Shown: piece after piece, positions 1 through 8,789 of the stretch | How the letters are laid out: each line of letters starts with the position of its first letter | Position numbering within the stretch: position 1 is the stretch's first letter | Origin: Anaerolineae bacterium | GTDB taxonomy: Bacteria > Chloroflexota > Anaerolineae > Aggregatilineales > Aggregatilineaceae | DNA: 30,802 nt | Assembly (NCBI GenBank): GCA_016929355.1 | Contig: JAFGJA010000383.1 | Coordinates: forward strand, 1-30,802 | Reading direction: 5' to 3' | The notes under the pieces: generated by a model | What the model saw: only the letters and a program-made list of their open reading frames with translations | What the model was told of the DNA's origin: nothing | Database searches by the model: none | Made by a program: the position numbers and the translations under genes

Positions 1-1
1 C

Positions 2-94
2 ACCCATCCCCAACAGGTGAGCTATTTTCCCTGGCTGCCCGCCGCGCCGTTACTGGTGCGTTCCCCGCGCGATCTGAGTTACGCGCTAAGTTAA
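2..94 (+). CDS. C-terminal end of an unidentified protein (cut by window start)
   Basis: An open frame enters from the left edge and ends at a TAA at 92-94, giving about 30 residues that finish in SPRDLSYALS. The composition (Trp, Pro and Leu rich) looks like real coding sequence, and a strong hairpin follows 28 bases later, as expected behind a gene end. Too little is left to name a family. Another frame is also open across this short stretch, so the assignment is tentative. Confidence 0.4.
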   Translation, partial: THPQQVSYFPWLPAAPLLVRSPRDLSYALS

Positions 95-122
95 CTTCAC
101 ATCGTATTCGTTGATTTTACGG

Positions 123-148
123 CGGGAGGTCTATGCCCGGACCTCCCG
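123..148 (+). terminator. Hairpin behind the upstream gene, possible terminator
   Basis: A perfect 9-bp stem (CGGGAGGTC at 123-131 pairing with GACCTCCCG at 140-148) closes an 8-base loop. No T-tract follows, so it is not a classical intrinsic terminator. It may still end or protect the mRNA of the gene entering from the left. Confidence 0.4.
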
Positions 149-183
149 TGCAATGGTTATTCCCAAATTAAGGAGAAACACAC

Positions 184-1056
184 ATGCGTTGGGGATTGAA
201 TCTGCCGAATGTCGGCGCGTGCAGCGATCCGCGCGTGCTGGCTGATGTGGCCTATGAAGCCGAACAAGCGGGTTGGGATGGCGCTTTTGTCTGGGATAGC
301 CTGTGCGCTGAGATGAAAGACCCGCCGAACCAACATGTTTGTGATCCCTGGATTGCGCTGGCAGCGATGGCAATGCGCACCGAACGTATTTTGCTCGGCC
401 CGATCATCACGCCGATCACGCGGCGGCGGCCCTGGAAATTGGCGCGGGAAACGGTTTCGTTGGATCATCTCTCGCGTGGGCGGTTGGTCTTGCCGGTGGG
501 TTTGGGCGCAGTTGATGAAGGCGCGTTTGCCAGGGTGAACGAGGAGCGAGATCGCAAACTGCGCGCGGAACGGACGGATGAAGGACTGGAAATTCTGACC
601 GGATTATGGAGCGGCGAACCGTATAGTTTTCAGGGGGAACATTATCAGGTCGATACCATGACGTTCCTGCCCACGCCCGTTCAATCGTCCCGGATTCCGA
701 TCTGGGTAGTGGGCGCATGGCCGCGTATGAAATCTATGCGGCGCGCTGTGCGCTATGATGGCATATTGCCAACTGTGATGAATGACAAAGGCGAACATTC
801 AATGCCCACGCCCGATCAGATTCGGGAAATGAAAACGTACATCGACACCAACCGCACCCTCACCACGCCCTTTGATATTGTGTTGGAAGCCGAAATTCCC
901 GGCGACGATCCCGCAAAAGCCGCGGCTATTGTCAGGCCGTATGCGGAAGTGGGCGTTACATGGTGGCTGGAATCGGTCTGGTGGGCTACCTATCGCACAC
1001 CGGGGAATCTGGATGCGATCCTGTCGCGGATCAGGCAGGGGCCGCCAAAGTTATAA
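184..1056 (+). CDS. LLM-class (luciferase-like) flavin-dependent oxidoreductase
   Basis: 290 residues, the usual size for the bacterial luciferase-like monooxygenase superfamily. These are F420- or FMN-dependent TIM-barrel enzymes of the cytosol. Visible family features are the N-terminal strand MRWGLNLPN, the helix AYEAEQAGWDGAFVWDS, the ILLGPIITPITRRRPWKLARET segment around residues 68-90 with the following LDHLSRGRLVLPVGLG, and a late IPIWVVGAWPRM strand. The start is well supported: AGGAG at 171-175 lies 8 bases before the ATG. The substrate cannot be read from the sequence, and F420 versus FMN use is not decided. It stands alone on its strand and converges on rny across a palindromic repeat. 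Confidence 0.88.
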   Translation: MRWGLNLPNVGACSDPRVLADVAYEAEQAGWDGAFVWDSLCAEMKDPPNQHVCDPWIALAAMAMRTERILLGPIITPITRRRPWKLARETVSLDHLSRGRLVLPVGLGAVDEGAFARVNEERDRKLRAERTDEGLEILTGLWSGEPYSFQGEHYQVDTMTFLPTPVQSSRIPIWVVGAWPRMKSMRRAVRYDGILPTVMNDKGEHSMPTPDQIREMKTYIDTNRTLTTPFDIVLEAEIPGDDPAKAAAIVRPYAEVGVTWWLESVWWATYRTPGNLDAILSRIRQGPPKL

Positions 1057-1064
1057 ATGTGGTG

Positions 1065-1179
1065 ATCGGCCTCACCCCCAGCCCTTGCTCCATTTGGAAT
1101 GGAGCGGGGGAGTCAGGCGCAGGATCAAGTCCCCCTCTCTGGCTTGACCGGAGAGGAGGATTTAGGGGGTGAGGCCGAT
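1065..1179. repeat. Palindromic MITE-like intergenic element, copy 1
   Basis: Perfect 15-bp terminal inverted repeats (ATCGGCCTCACCCCC at 1065-1079 and its complement at 1165-1179) enclose about 85 bp. The interior holds further hairpins: GCTCCAT/ATGGAGC near 1088-1106 and CCTCTC/GAGAGG on the right side. It fills the gap between the convergent oxidoreductase and rny genes. A diverged relative lies near 8596-8684. No transposase is present. Confidence 0.7.
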
Positions 1180-1242
1180 TAGCTAAGTCACCTTGAAAGT
1201 ATGAGATGACTCATGGCGTGTTAGCAAAACCGTCGCGGGTAA

Positions 1243-2772
1243 TTACTTCGCGTAATCTACCGCGCGCGTTTCGCGGATAATCGTCACCTTGATCTGACCG
1301 GGATACTGCATCGTTTCTTCGATGCGCTTGGAGATGTCCCGCGCCAGACGTGAGGCGGCGAGATCGTCAATATCATCCGGTTTGACCATAATTCGCACCT
1401 CGCGCCCGGCCTGGAGTGCGTAACTTTGCTCCACGCCCTTAAATTCACGCGCAATGTCTTCCAATGCCTTAACCCGGCGAATGTAAGTATCCAGGCTTTC
1501 GCGGCGCGCACCGGGCCGTGCCCCGGAGATCGCATCGGCGGCTTCCACGATCATCGCTTCGACGCATTCCTGTTCTACTTCGTGGTGGTGGGCGGCGATA
1601 CAGTTTACGATCTTGCCGCCAACGCCAAAGCGCTTCACAAAGTCCGCACCGATTTGGGCGTGCGTGCCTTCGATATCATGATCGATGGCTTTGCCGATGT
1701 CGTGCAGCAAGCCACCGGCTTTTGCCAGCGCCACATCTGCGCCCAACTCTGCCGCGATCATCCCGGCAATATGCGCCGTTTCAATCGAGTGTGAGTGTTG
1801 ATTCTGGCCGTAGCTGGTACGGAACTTGAGGCGGCCCAACAGCTTGAGAATTTCGTTGTGCAGACCGGGCACACCCGCTTCATACGCGGCGCGTTCGCCT
1901 TCTTCACGCACTACGCGATCCACTTCTTTTTGCGCATCGGAAACCAGTTTTTCGATCCGCGCTGGGTGGATGCGCCCATCCAACACAAGTTTTTCCATTG
2001 CGCGGCGGGCGACTTCGCGCCGCACGGGATCGAAGCTCGAAATCGTTACGGCTTCGGGCGTGTCATCAACCACCACATCGACGCCGGTAGCCTGCTCAAA
2101 CGAGCGAATGTTGCGCCCGTTGCGCCCGATGATGCGCCCCTTCATTTCGTCCGAGGGGAGCGGGACAACGCTCACGGCGATTTCGTTGACATGCTCCGAG
2201 GCGATACGCTGGATGGCGATGGCGATGATGTCGCGCGCGCGATTTTCCGCGTCCAGCTTGGTTTCTTCTTCCACCTCGCGGATTTTGCGCGCCATATCCT
2301 GCCGCGTTTCTTCCTCGACCATTTCCAGCAGCACGTTACGCGCCTCGTCACGAGTCATTTCCGCGATCCGTTCCAATTCGGCACGCTGTTCGTCGTGCAT
2401 GGTATTGATCTCGTTCTGGCGTTTGTCGATTCGGCTCTGGCGCTTATTTAAGTTTTGCTCGCGCTGATCCAATTTTTCATAGCGATCATCAAGGTCTTCA
2501 CGACGCTTCTGCAAGCGATCACTTTCGCGTTCTAATTCGGTCCGGCGTTTGTTAGCGTTGTTTTCGGCTTCTTGTTGGATCCGCAGCGCTTCATTTTTGG
2601 CATCCATGATGGTTTGTTTGGCTTGACTTTCCCCATCACTGATGATGCGTGCGGCCTTCTCTTCGGCTAAACGCTGCTGGTTTTTACCCTGGGTGTTTTG
2701 GTAAACCAGCAAGCCGCCAGCGCCCAACGCGATACCAATCGCCAGCCCGACCAGGGCTAATACGATTTCCAT
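1243..2772 (-). CDS. rny: Ribonuclease Y
   Basis: Membrane-anchored endoribonuclease that starts mRNA decay in bacteria lacking RNase E. The 509-residue product has the full family layout: one N-terminal membrane helix (about residues 2-24), a long charged coiled coil (about 30-195), a KH RNA-binding domain with the GRIIGRNGRNIR loop (about 212-223), and an HD phosphohydrolase domain with the metal-binding HD pair at about 357-358 and a later AAHHHE. Length matches the family (about 510-520). It lies 6 bases downstream of recX on the same strand, so the two are almost certainly co-transcribed. It converges on the flavin oxidoreductase gene. Confidence 0.97.
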   Translation of the reverse strand: MEIVLALVGLAIGIALGAGGLLVYQNTQGKNQQRLAEEKAARIISDGESQAKQTIMDAKNEALRIQQEAENNANKRRTELERESDRLQKRREDLDDRYEKLDQREQNLNKRQSRIDKRQNEINTMHDEQRAELERIAEMTRDEARNVLLEMVEEETRQDMARKIREVEEETKLDAENRARDIIAIAIQRIASEHVNEIAVSVVPLPSDEMKGRIIGRNGRNIRSFEQATGVDVVVDDTPEAVTISSFDPVRREVARRAMEKLVLDGRIHPARIEKLVSDAQKEVDRVVREEGERAAYEAGVPGLHNEILKLLGRLKFRTSYGQNQHSHSIETAHIAGMIAAELGADVALAKAGGLLHDIGKAIDHDIEGTHAQIGADFVKRFGVGGKIVNCIAAHHHEVEQECVEAMIVEAADAISGARPGARRESLDTYIRRVKALEDIAREFKGVEQSYALQAGREVRIMVKPDDIDDLAASRLARDISKRIEETMQYPGQIKVTIIRETRAVDYAK

Positions 2773-2778
2773 TCGGGG

Positions 2779-3432
2779 CTACTCCTCGTGTACAAAAAAT
2801 TCCGGTTGGTCTTCTTCGATTTCATTGATTAATTGGTCAATCACATCGCGGACGATGTCGTATCCGAAGCCGCGCCGGGTCAAAAACGCGCCCAGCTTGT
2901 TTCGGAATTCATGTTGTTCCAGCCCGCGCAGCCGCCGCAGGCGTTCTTGTGCGGCACGATAGGCGGAATCATGCGCCTCTACATCTGCCAGAGCGGTTTC
3001 GATGATGGCATCGGAAACCCCTTTCTGGCGCAGTTCATAACGCAAGGCGCGCGGCCCACGCGGTTTGAATCGTTCGCGGTCTGCGATCCAAAACCGGGCA
3101 AACGCCAGGTCATCGACATAACCCAGATTTGCCAGTTTCTCCAGCGCCGCATCGATTACCGGCGGAGCCACATCATGTGTTGCGAGATTGCGACGGATTT
3201 CAGTGGTGCTGTAGGGGCGGCGGGCCAACAACCGCACGGCCCGATCAACGGCCAGGGCCAGCGCGTCAATGTCACGGAGCGCTTGAATTTCATCTTCAGC
3301 GAGTTCTTGCCCCTGGCGCAGTTTCGCAGCTTCCAGGAGCGGCAGCCCGAAGGCAAATTCGCCATCGAGATACACACTCACCCGCTCCGTGTTGCGCTTT
3401 TGGACCTCAAGCGCTGTAATCGTCCGGCCCAT
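2779..3432 (-). CDS. recX: RecX family regulatory protein
   Basis: RecX proteins bind RecA filaments and modulate recombination and the SOS response. The 217-residue product is built of the expected repeated three-helix units. Recognisable pieces are RPYSTTEIRRNLATHDV (about 72-88), LGYVDDLAFARFWIADR, the GPRALRYELRQKGV segment, and a C-terminal FLTRRGFGYDIVRDVI. The N-terminal ITALEVQKRNTERVSVYLDGEFAFGL beta region is also typical. The start ATG has GGGG six bases upstream. The usual partner recA is not in the window. An intrinsic terminator ends immediately before the gene, which may mean that recX and rny are reached only by read-through. Confidence 0.93.
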   Translation of the reverse strand: MGRTITALEVQKRNTERVSVYLDGEFAFGLPLLEAAKLRQGQELAEDEIQALRDIDALALAVDRAVRLLARRPYSTTEIRRNLATHDVAPPVIDAALEKLANLGYVDDLAFARFWIADRERFKPRGPRALRYELRQKGVSDAIIETALADVEAHDSAYRAAQERLRRLRGLEQHEFRNKLGAFLTRRGFGYDIVRDVIDQLINEIEEDQPEFFVHEE

Positions 3433-3443
3433 GTGTTACCCCA

Positions 3444-3481
3444 ATAAAAAAACAGCCGAAAACCACCAGGCCACGGCTGTT
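3444..3481 (-). terminator. Intrinsic terminator directly before recX
   Basis: Read on the minus strand, an 8-bp stem (AACAGCCG with CGGCTGTT, + positions 3474-3481 and 3451-3458) is followed by a run of T residues (TTTTTTTATT, + 3443-3452). The T-tract ends 11 bases before the recX ATG, leaving no room for a separate promoter. This is the arrangement seen in transcription attenuators. It could equally be the 3' end of a free-standing RNA gene. Confidence 0.75.
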
Positions 3482-3838
3482 ATAGGATTAGGTCTGTGTA
3501 TAGGTGTCACTGCCCGTCAGTGGTTCGTTCATCACTGAGGGGGGCAGAACTTCTCAACTGAGCGTTCTCAGTTCATTTAATGGACATCAAACCAACTGAA
3601 CGGCCTCGTTAACGGGTCGTTAGTTGGCTGAACCATGTTATTGAATTCGCTACCTGACCTGGAAGCTTGCTTGATGATGTTGAGCAAACGTTCGGTATTC
3701 CAGGCCCTTTTGGGTTAGCCCGCACCAATGAACTGGCGGGAATACTGTCTCAAATAACATCCCTATCAACGGAATGCAAAATTTAACCCCAGTCGAGTTC
3801 CACAGATCAACCGTGGCACATTTCATCTATCGCAATGT
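3482..3838 (-). ncRNA. Candidate structured leader or small RNA upstream of recX-rny
   Basis: No credible ORF covers this stretch, but it is dense in hairpins: 3510-3547 (CTGCCC/GGGCAG plus TCAGTG/CACTGA), 3556-3573 (7-bp stem, 4-base loop), 3592-3627 (CCAACT/AGTTGG plus AACG/CGTT), 3658-3704 (CCTGGAA/TTCCAGG with an inner TTGCT/AGCAA) and 3719-3740 (CCCG..CCA/TGG..CGGG). The minus strand is preferred because a terminator closes it at 3444-3481 and a promoter-like pair precedes it. Near the RNA 5' end, GCCACGGUUG (3817-3808) can pair over 10 bp, with one G-U, with CAGCCGUGGC (3479-3470). The latter contains most of the rising arm of the terminator. I do not recognise tmRNA, RNase P, SRP, 6S or a known riboswitch. 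Confidence 0.45.
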
Positions 3839-3844
3839 ATCTAT

Positions 3845-3873
3845 ATTATGCACTGGACTCCACAATTGTACAA
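3845..3873 (-). promoter_or_regulatory. Possible promoter for the recX leader
   Basis: On the minus strand, TTGTAC (3873-3868) and CATAAT (3850-3845) are 17 bases apart. The -10 matches the sigma-70 consensus at 5 of 6 positions, but the -35 matches at only 3. The predicted start is near 3838, which would give a transcript of about 395 bases to the terminator. Confidence 0.35.
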
Positions 3874-3965
3874 GCAGGATTTGCTTGTGTGTGACGACTA
3901 GAGCATACTCTTAGGTAAATACCATGAGTCGAACTCGCTCAAACATACATAAAGGATTCGCTTTC

Positions 3966-4211
3966 ATGGCTGCGAAAGTAGAAAAGGGAACTGTCATTTT
4001 TCGCCGTTGGGATCGGCATGTGGGCCTGGATGAAACGTCAACGGCGTTTTCATCCCTGGATGATCTGTTTGGACTCTGTTTGCAGGCGAATGATCCCATG
4101 TTAGTGGATCGCGTAATCATCGAAGGCAAAGATGCATCCGGCACGCCGCGCACCGTTACGTTAGTTTTTCAGTCGGTTACGATCTCAGATCGGGGCGAAG
4201 CCGAAGACTAA
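3966..4211 (+). CDS. Small protein of unknown function
   Basis: 81 residues if translation begins at ATG 3966, where AAAGGA lies about 9 bases upstream. An in-frame ATG at 3924 would add 14 residues but has no clear ribosome binding site. No membrane segment, signal peptide or cysteine cluster is visible. The sequence alternates short beta-like stretches (GTVIFRRW, DRVIIEGKD, TVTLVFQSVTI) with one helical segment around SLDDLFGLCLQAN, suggesting a compact alpha/beta fold. I do not recognise a family. It is transcribed away from recX and converges on radA across a double-hairpin repeat. It appears to be real because it has a good ribosome binding site and codon use like its neighbours. Confidence 0.6.
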   Translation: MAAKVEKGTVIFRRWDRHVGLDETSTAFSSLDDLFGLCLQANDPMLVDRVIIEGKDASGTPRTVTLVFQSVTISDRGEAED

Positions 4212-4240
4212 TGGAGAAATTAATTCAAAAACGCCCAATG

Positions 4241-4306
4241 TAGGGGCCGACCAACGTGTCGGCCAAGGGCGAACGCGAACCAGAGATTCGGATTGGTTCG
4301 CCCCTA
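4241..4306 (-). repeat. Double-hairpin intergenic repeat, copy A
   Basis: 66 bp bounded by TAGGGGC (4241-4247) and GCCCCTA (4300-4306). Inside are two hairpins: GGCCGAC/GTCGGCC (about 4246-4264) and GGGCGAAC/GTTCGCCC (4267-4274 with 4296-4303). Reverse-complemented, it matches copy C at 24031-24096 at 60 of 66 positions. It lies between convergent genes. Confidence 0.8.
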
Positions 4307-4353
4307 TGCAATCAGGCGCAACCTACTTCATTTCTCCATAAAATTGCCAAACC

Positions 4354-5727
<1,374 letters not shown>

Positions 5728-5754
5728 GTGAATCAGGCTCCTTGACAGTCAAAT

Positions 5755-5792
5755 TTAGTTTCACCACAGAGACACAAAGAACACAGAGAAAA
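5755..5792. repeat. CACAGAGACACA-type dispersed sequence
   Basis: The stretch TCACCACAGAGACACAAAG and what follows belongs to a low-complexity sequence type I recall in intergenic DNA of many environmental bacteria, where it is often mis-called as short ORFs rich in Leu, Cys and Val. Only one copy is seen here, so its repeat nature rests on recall. The rest of the 5728-6070 gap holds the radA upstream region and the repeat at 5924. Confidence 0.4.
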
Positions 5793-5923
5793 TCAAGGTA
5801 AAAACAGGAGAAAATCTGAATTTGCATCTTGGGTGGTGGTGTTTGTTGAATCAAGTGTAACGCGAACAGGTGTTCGTTGCAAAGCAAATAATGAGCAGAG
5901 GGTGCATTTCACGAAAGTTCATA

Positions 5924-6002
5924 TAGGGGAGCACCAATGTGTGCTCCTCGTCGCGCGCCACACGGCACAACTGCGCCGGGCGGACACGCTGGTCCGCCCC
6001 TA
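5924..6002. repeat. Double-hairpin intergenic repeat, copy B (diverged)
   Basis: 79 bp bounded by TAGGGG (5924-5929) and CCCCTA (5997-6002). Its two internal stems are GGAGCAC/GTGCTCC (about 5928-5947) and GGGCGGAC/GTCCGCCC (about 5978-5999). The layout is that of copies A and C, but the left stem and the centre differ in sequence. The right half shares GGACACGCTGGTC-like sequence with copy C. Confidence 0.65.
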
Positions 6003-6070
6003 CCCCAAAATATGTGAACTAAATTGAAATGCATTCATGAGCAAGCCCAAAAACGGATCGCGCGATCCGG

Positions 6071-6622
6071 TTAGACCTTTAACGAGCCACGAAATCCCCT
6101 GGCGGCATAATAGGATTGCGCGCCATTGTGGTACACGAAGACATGATCGTAGCGGCGATCCGCAAAGAGCGCGCCACCAAGTTTTCGAATCGCCGCCGGG
6201 GTTTGCAGCCAACTCGACGTTTTTGTATCGAACTTGCCCAGTTGTTGCAGGGCGCGATATTGATCTTCCGTTAAAAGCGCGATGCCCATGTCGGCGGCCA
6301 TATCCAGCGCGCTATTGTCCGGCTTAGGTTGTTTTCGGGCATCCAACGCGGCCCGGTCATAACACACATTGCGACGGCCCGTAGGACTTTCCGGCGAACA
6401 ATCATAAAAAATGTATTCGCCCGTCGTTTCATCATGGCCCACTACATCCGGTTCGCCGCCGGTGCGTTCCATTTCATAAAGTGACCACAGTTTATCAGGG
6501 TGTGCGGCCAGCCTTGCCTGGACATTAGCCCAGACAAGGTCTTGATGGCGATTCATGTGGTGCTCAAAACGAGCTTGTAATGTGCTGAGTAGCGCTGCGC
6601 GTTGTTCGGCTGACAACTCCAT
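6071..6622 (-). CDS. DUF4256 family protein
   Basis: 183 residues from the ATG at 6622, which has AAAAAGGA 7 bases upstream. An earlier in-frame ATG at 6664 lacks such a site and adds a tail unlike the family. It matches my recall of the DUF4256 family closely over its whole length: LSAEQRAALLSTLQARFE at the start, KLWSLYEMERTGGEPDVV, EYIFYDCSPESPTGRRNVCYD, the ALDMAADMGIALLTEDQYR helix, and a C-terminal block ending in YHNGAQSYYAARGFRG. No function is established that I know of. There is no signal peptide or membrane segment, so it is probably cytosolic. Its strong sequence conservation suggests an enzyme, but that is inference. Confidence 0.88.
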   Translation of the reverse strand: MELSAEQRAALLSTLQARFEHHMNRHQDLVWANVQARLAAHPDKLWSLYEMERTGGEPDVVGHDETTGEYIFYDCSPESPTGRRNVCYDRAALDARKQPKPDNSALDMAADMGIALLTEDQYRALQQLGKFDTKTSSWLQTPAAIRKLGGALFADRRYDHVFVYHNGAQSYYAARGFRGSLKV

Positions 6623-6710
6623 CGCGGATTCCTTTTTATGCTTATCAACGAAAATAGTACGCATGTTCTACAAGAGCATATACTATCGTTGCGTTGTTGC
6701 CAACCTCCGC

Positions 6711-8576
6711 CTAATTGTTGATGCGCGAATCGCCCGGCCCAACTTCGTATTGATCCGCCCAGGGTACGTAGTGGCTGTGGAATTCCTCTTTATCAATGAT
6801 GATCTGATCATCCTGATAAACCGTGCGCCAGACGTACACATCCGAGCCACTGATCGCATAATCGATCTGGCGAATTTGCCCCAGCGCAAGGTCTGAATTC
6901 GCGCGGTAGATCGGGGAAGGGGCGGGCGTTACGTTTTTGACGACTGGCCCCTCTTTGACCACGCGGCGATTCATGCTCGTGCTGTAGAATTTCCAGGTCA
7001 GCGCATTACCCGCCGGATTCAGATACGTTTCGATCAACAGGTAATAGGGGGTATCGTTCATGAAGCGGAAATCGACAATGGGCGAATAGACGGTAGCATC
7101 CAGCCCCGGTCCTTCGCCTTCCTCATAATAACCGACACGGTAGGCGTGCGGGACGCGCTCAACAATCGGGTAGCCGCCGTAAAACGCGGTCTGGAACGCA
7201 GTCGTAGCGACCTGACACACGCCACCCCCGACACCCGTGATCGTCTGGTTGCCGACGATGATCAGCGCTTCCTCATAGCCTGTTTCGAGACTCACATCAC
7301 CAAGCCATTCGTTAAATGAAAACACGCTGTTGGGCGGGATCACGATGCCGTGAAAATTCGAGGTGGCGACTTCGACATTGGTCCGGCGCGAGGCGGTAGA
7401 GCCGTAAAAATAGGTCGTTTTCTCGATCACCTTTTCGGTGATGCCGAGTTCTGCGGCGGTGGCGGTATCGCTAATAGCGGCGGGCACGTCGTAGAATACC
7501 AACGCCACGCGGCGATCTGCCGGATCGGGGGCGAAGATCGCGTCTGCGAACTGTGCGACAGTGGCTTCCACATCTAACGCGCGCCCGGTGATGCTGGCCT
7601 GGATCACTTCCAATTCGCGCGTGCTATCGTTGAAGACAAACCGCGCATTCTGCGGCGTGGTGGTCAGGTCTGGCGCGATCCCGTTCAAGAAGTCGCGCGG
7701 TTGGTCCAGGCTGATGCTGACCGTATAGCTGGCCGTACCGTCATCATGCGTGACCTGATCGATCACCAGCATCTCGGCTAAGGAATCGATCTGCGCGACC
7801 CAGGGGCCTTTTTCGCCGGTCATCATATAAAATTCCACCGGGGCGGAGAGCGCCAGATTCACCTGTTCGGCGGCGGCGTCGGTTTCCCAGACAGTCGGCG
7901 GTGTTTCATTGACGGTCAAATTAATGTCGCTGTGTGTACTGAAACGCAAAATCTCGCTGCGCAGCACGCTCAAGGTGGCGTCAATATCCACGTTGCGCCC
8001 GATCTGACTCGGCGGCGCAAGCGCGACGTTATCGCGGATCGTCAACGTCGAATCGACTACCGGGCGGTTGATATAGATGTTGGCAATATCGTAGAGAATC
8101 TGGTGTGCGTAGCTCTGGTTATATGTGACCACCGGCTGCACCGGGTAGCCGTTCATGCGGATATCGATCTGTTCCAGCACATTATCCAGCGTGCTGCCGC
8201 CGCGCCCGACCTCATACGCGGCATCGACAGTGGCTTCAATATCCAGTGCAACGCCTAACTCTTCGGCGGTGTAGGTCCATGTTTGATCGCCGTAACGGAA
8301 GGTGAATGTAGCATCTGCGCCATACGTAAATCGTTCGCGCAGCGCGGCAATCGCCTGTTGGCGGCTCATGCCGGTCAGGTCCACGCCAAACACGGTGGAT
8401 ACGCCGGGGTAAATTTCGCTCTGGTGCAGATATTCATAGCCCGTGACGATGATCATCAACGTGAAGCCTAGCAGCAGCACGCCGGTAATGGTGAGCAGCG
8501 TCAGCCGCAAAAACCAGGGCCGTTGGTGCGTCGCATACCGGTACTGGCGGGGGTAGGATACATTGGGAGTGCTCAT
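6711..8576 (-). CDS. VanW family membrane-anchored protein with PGBD domains
   Basis: 621 residues with a single N-terminal membrane helix (about 22-46) and the remainder predicted outside the cell. The segment VFGVDLTGMSRQQAIAALRERF (about 62-83) and the following 330 residues resemble the putative peptidoglycan-binding PGBD-4 domains normally found ahead of VanW. The VanW domain spans about 395-525, with FSFNEWLGDVSLETGY and the signature GGGVCQVATTAF (about 450-461). A C-terminal part (about 525-621) follows. VanW domains occur in vancomycin-resistance clusters but are widespread in envelope proteins of unknown activity, so a resistance role should not be assumed. It may act on or bind cell-wall polymer. 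Confidence 0.9.
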   Translation of the reverse strand: MSTPNVSYPRQYRYATHQRPWFLRLTLLTITGVLLLGFTLMIIVTGYEYLHQSEIYPGVSTVFGVDLTGMSRQQAIAALRERFTYGADATFTFRYGDQTWTYTAEELGVALDIEATVDAAYEVGRGGSTLDNVLEQIDIRMNGYPVQPVVTYNQSYAHQILYDIANIYINRPVVDSTLTIRDNVALAPPSQIGRNVDIDATLSVLRSEILRFSTHSDINLTVNETPPTVWETDAAAEQVNLALSAPVEFYMMTGEKGPWVAQIDSLAEMLVIDQVTHDDGTASYTVSISLDQPRDFLNGIAPDLTTTPQNARFVFNDSTRELEVIQASITGRALDVEATVAQFADAIFAPDPADRRVALVFYDVPAAISDTATAAELGITEKVIEKTTYFYGSTASRRTNVEVATSNFHGIVIPPNSVFSFNEWLGDVSLETGYEEALIIVGNQTITGVGGGVCQVATTAFQTAFYGGYPIVERVPHAYRVGYYEEGEGPGLDATVYSPIVDFRFMNDTPYYLLIETYLNPAGNALTWKFYSTSMNRRVVKEGPVVKNVTPAPSPIYRANSDLALGQIRQIDYAISGSDVYVWRTVYQDDQIIIDKEEFHSHYVPWADQYEVGPGDSRINN

Positions 8577-8595
8577 GGTGTCCGCCTATTAGACT

Positions 8596-8684
8596 ACCCC
8601 CTAAGTCCTCCTCTCCATCCAAGACGTGTTTATCTCGCTGATGCTCGATAAAACTATGGGGAGGGGGCAGGGGGGTGGGGCCGA
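8596..8684. repeat. Palindromic MITE-like intergenic element, copy 2 (diverged)
   Basis: The left part (8596-8616, beginning ACCCCCTAAG) matches the reverse complement of 1150-1170 in copy 1 at 20 of 21 positions. The right part (about 8658-8684, ending GGGTGGGGCCGA) resembles the other arm of copy 1. The centre is unrelated. It lies between the divergent VanW gene and the gene at 8790. Confidence 0.5.
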
Positions 8685-8789
8685 AAAACACGATAACTTT
8701 TCCGAAGAAAACATAACATACGCTATCATGTATCCTAGCATGATTAAACTTGCCGGACAATCTGATCCACTTAGAGGAGGATTAAGACG

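Noticed and set aside
1795..2451. 218-residue plus-strand frame
   Set aside because: It lies wholly antisense to rny, has no ribosome binding site, and mirrors the codon pattern of the real gene.
3730..3742. Shared GAACTGGCGGGAAT word at 3730 and 19679
   Set aside because: A single short match between a non-coding hairpin and the end of a kinase gene; no flanking similarity.
3470..3817. tmRNA (ssrA) in the recX upstream stretch
   Set aside because: Length, complementary ends and a GGAACTCGACTGGGG stretch resemble tmRNA, but there is no T-arm GGTTCGA motif, no 3' CCA and no Ala-rich tag frame.
6711..8576. VanW as a vancomycin-resistance gene
   Set aside because: No vanA/H/X or VanS/R genes are nearby; VanW domains are common in envelope proteins without resistance.
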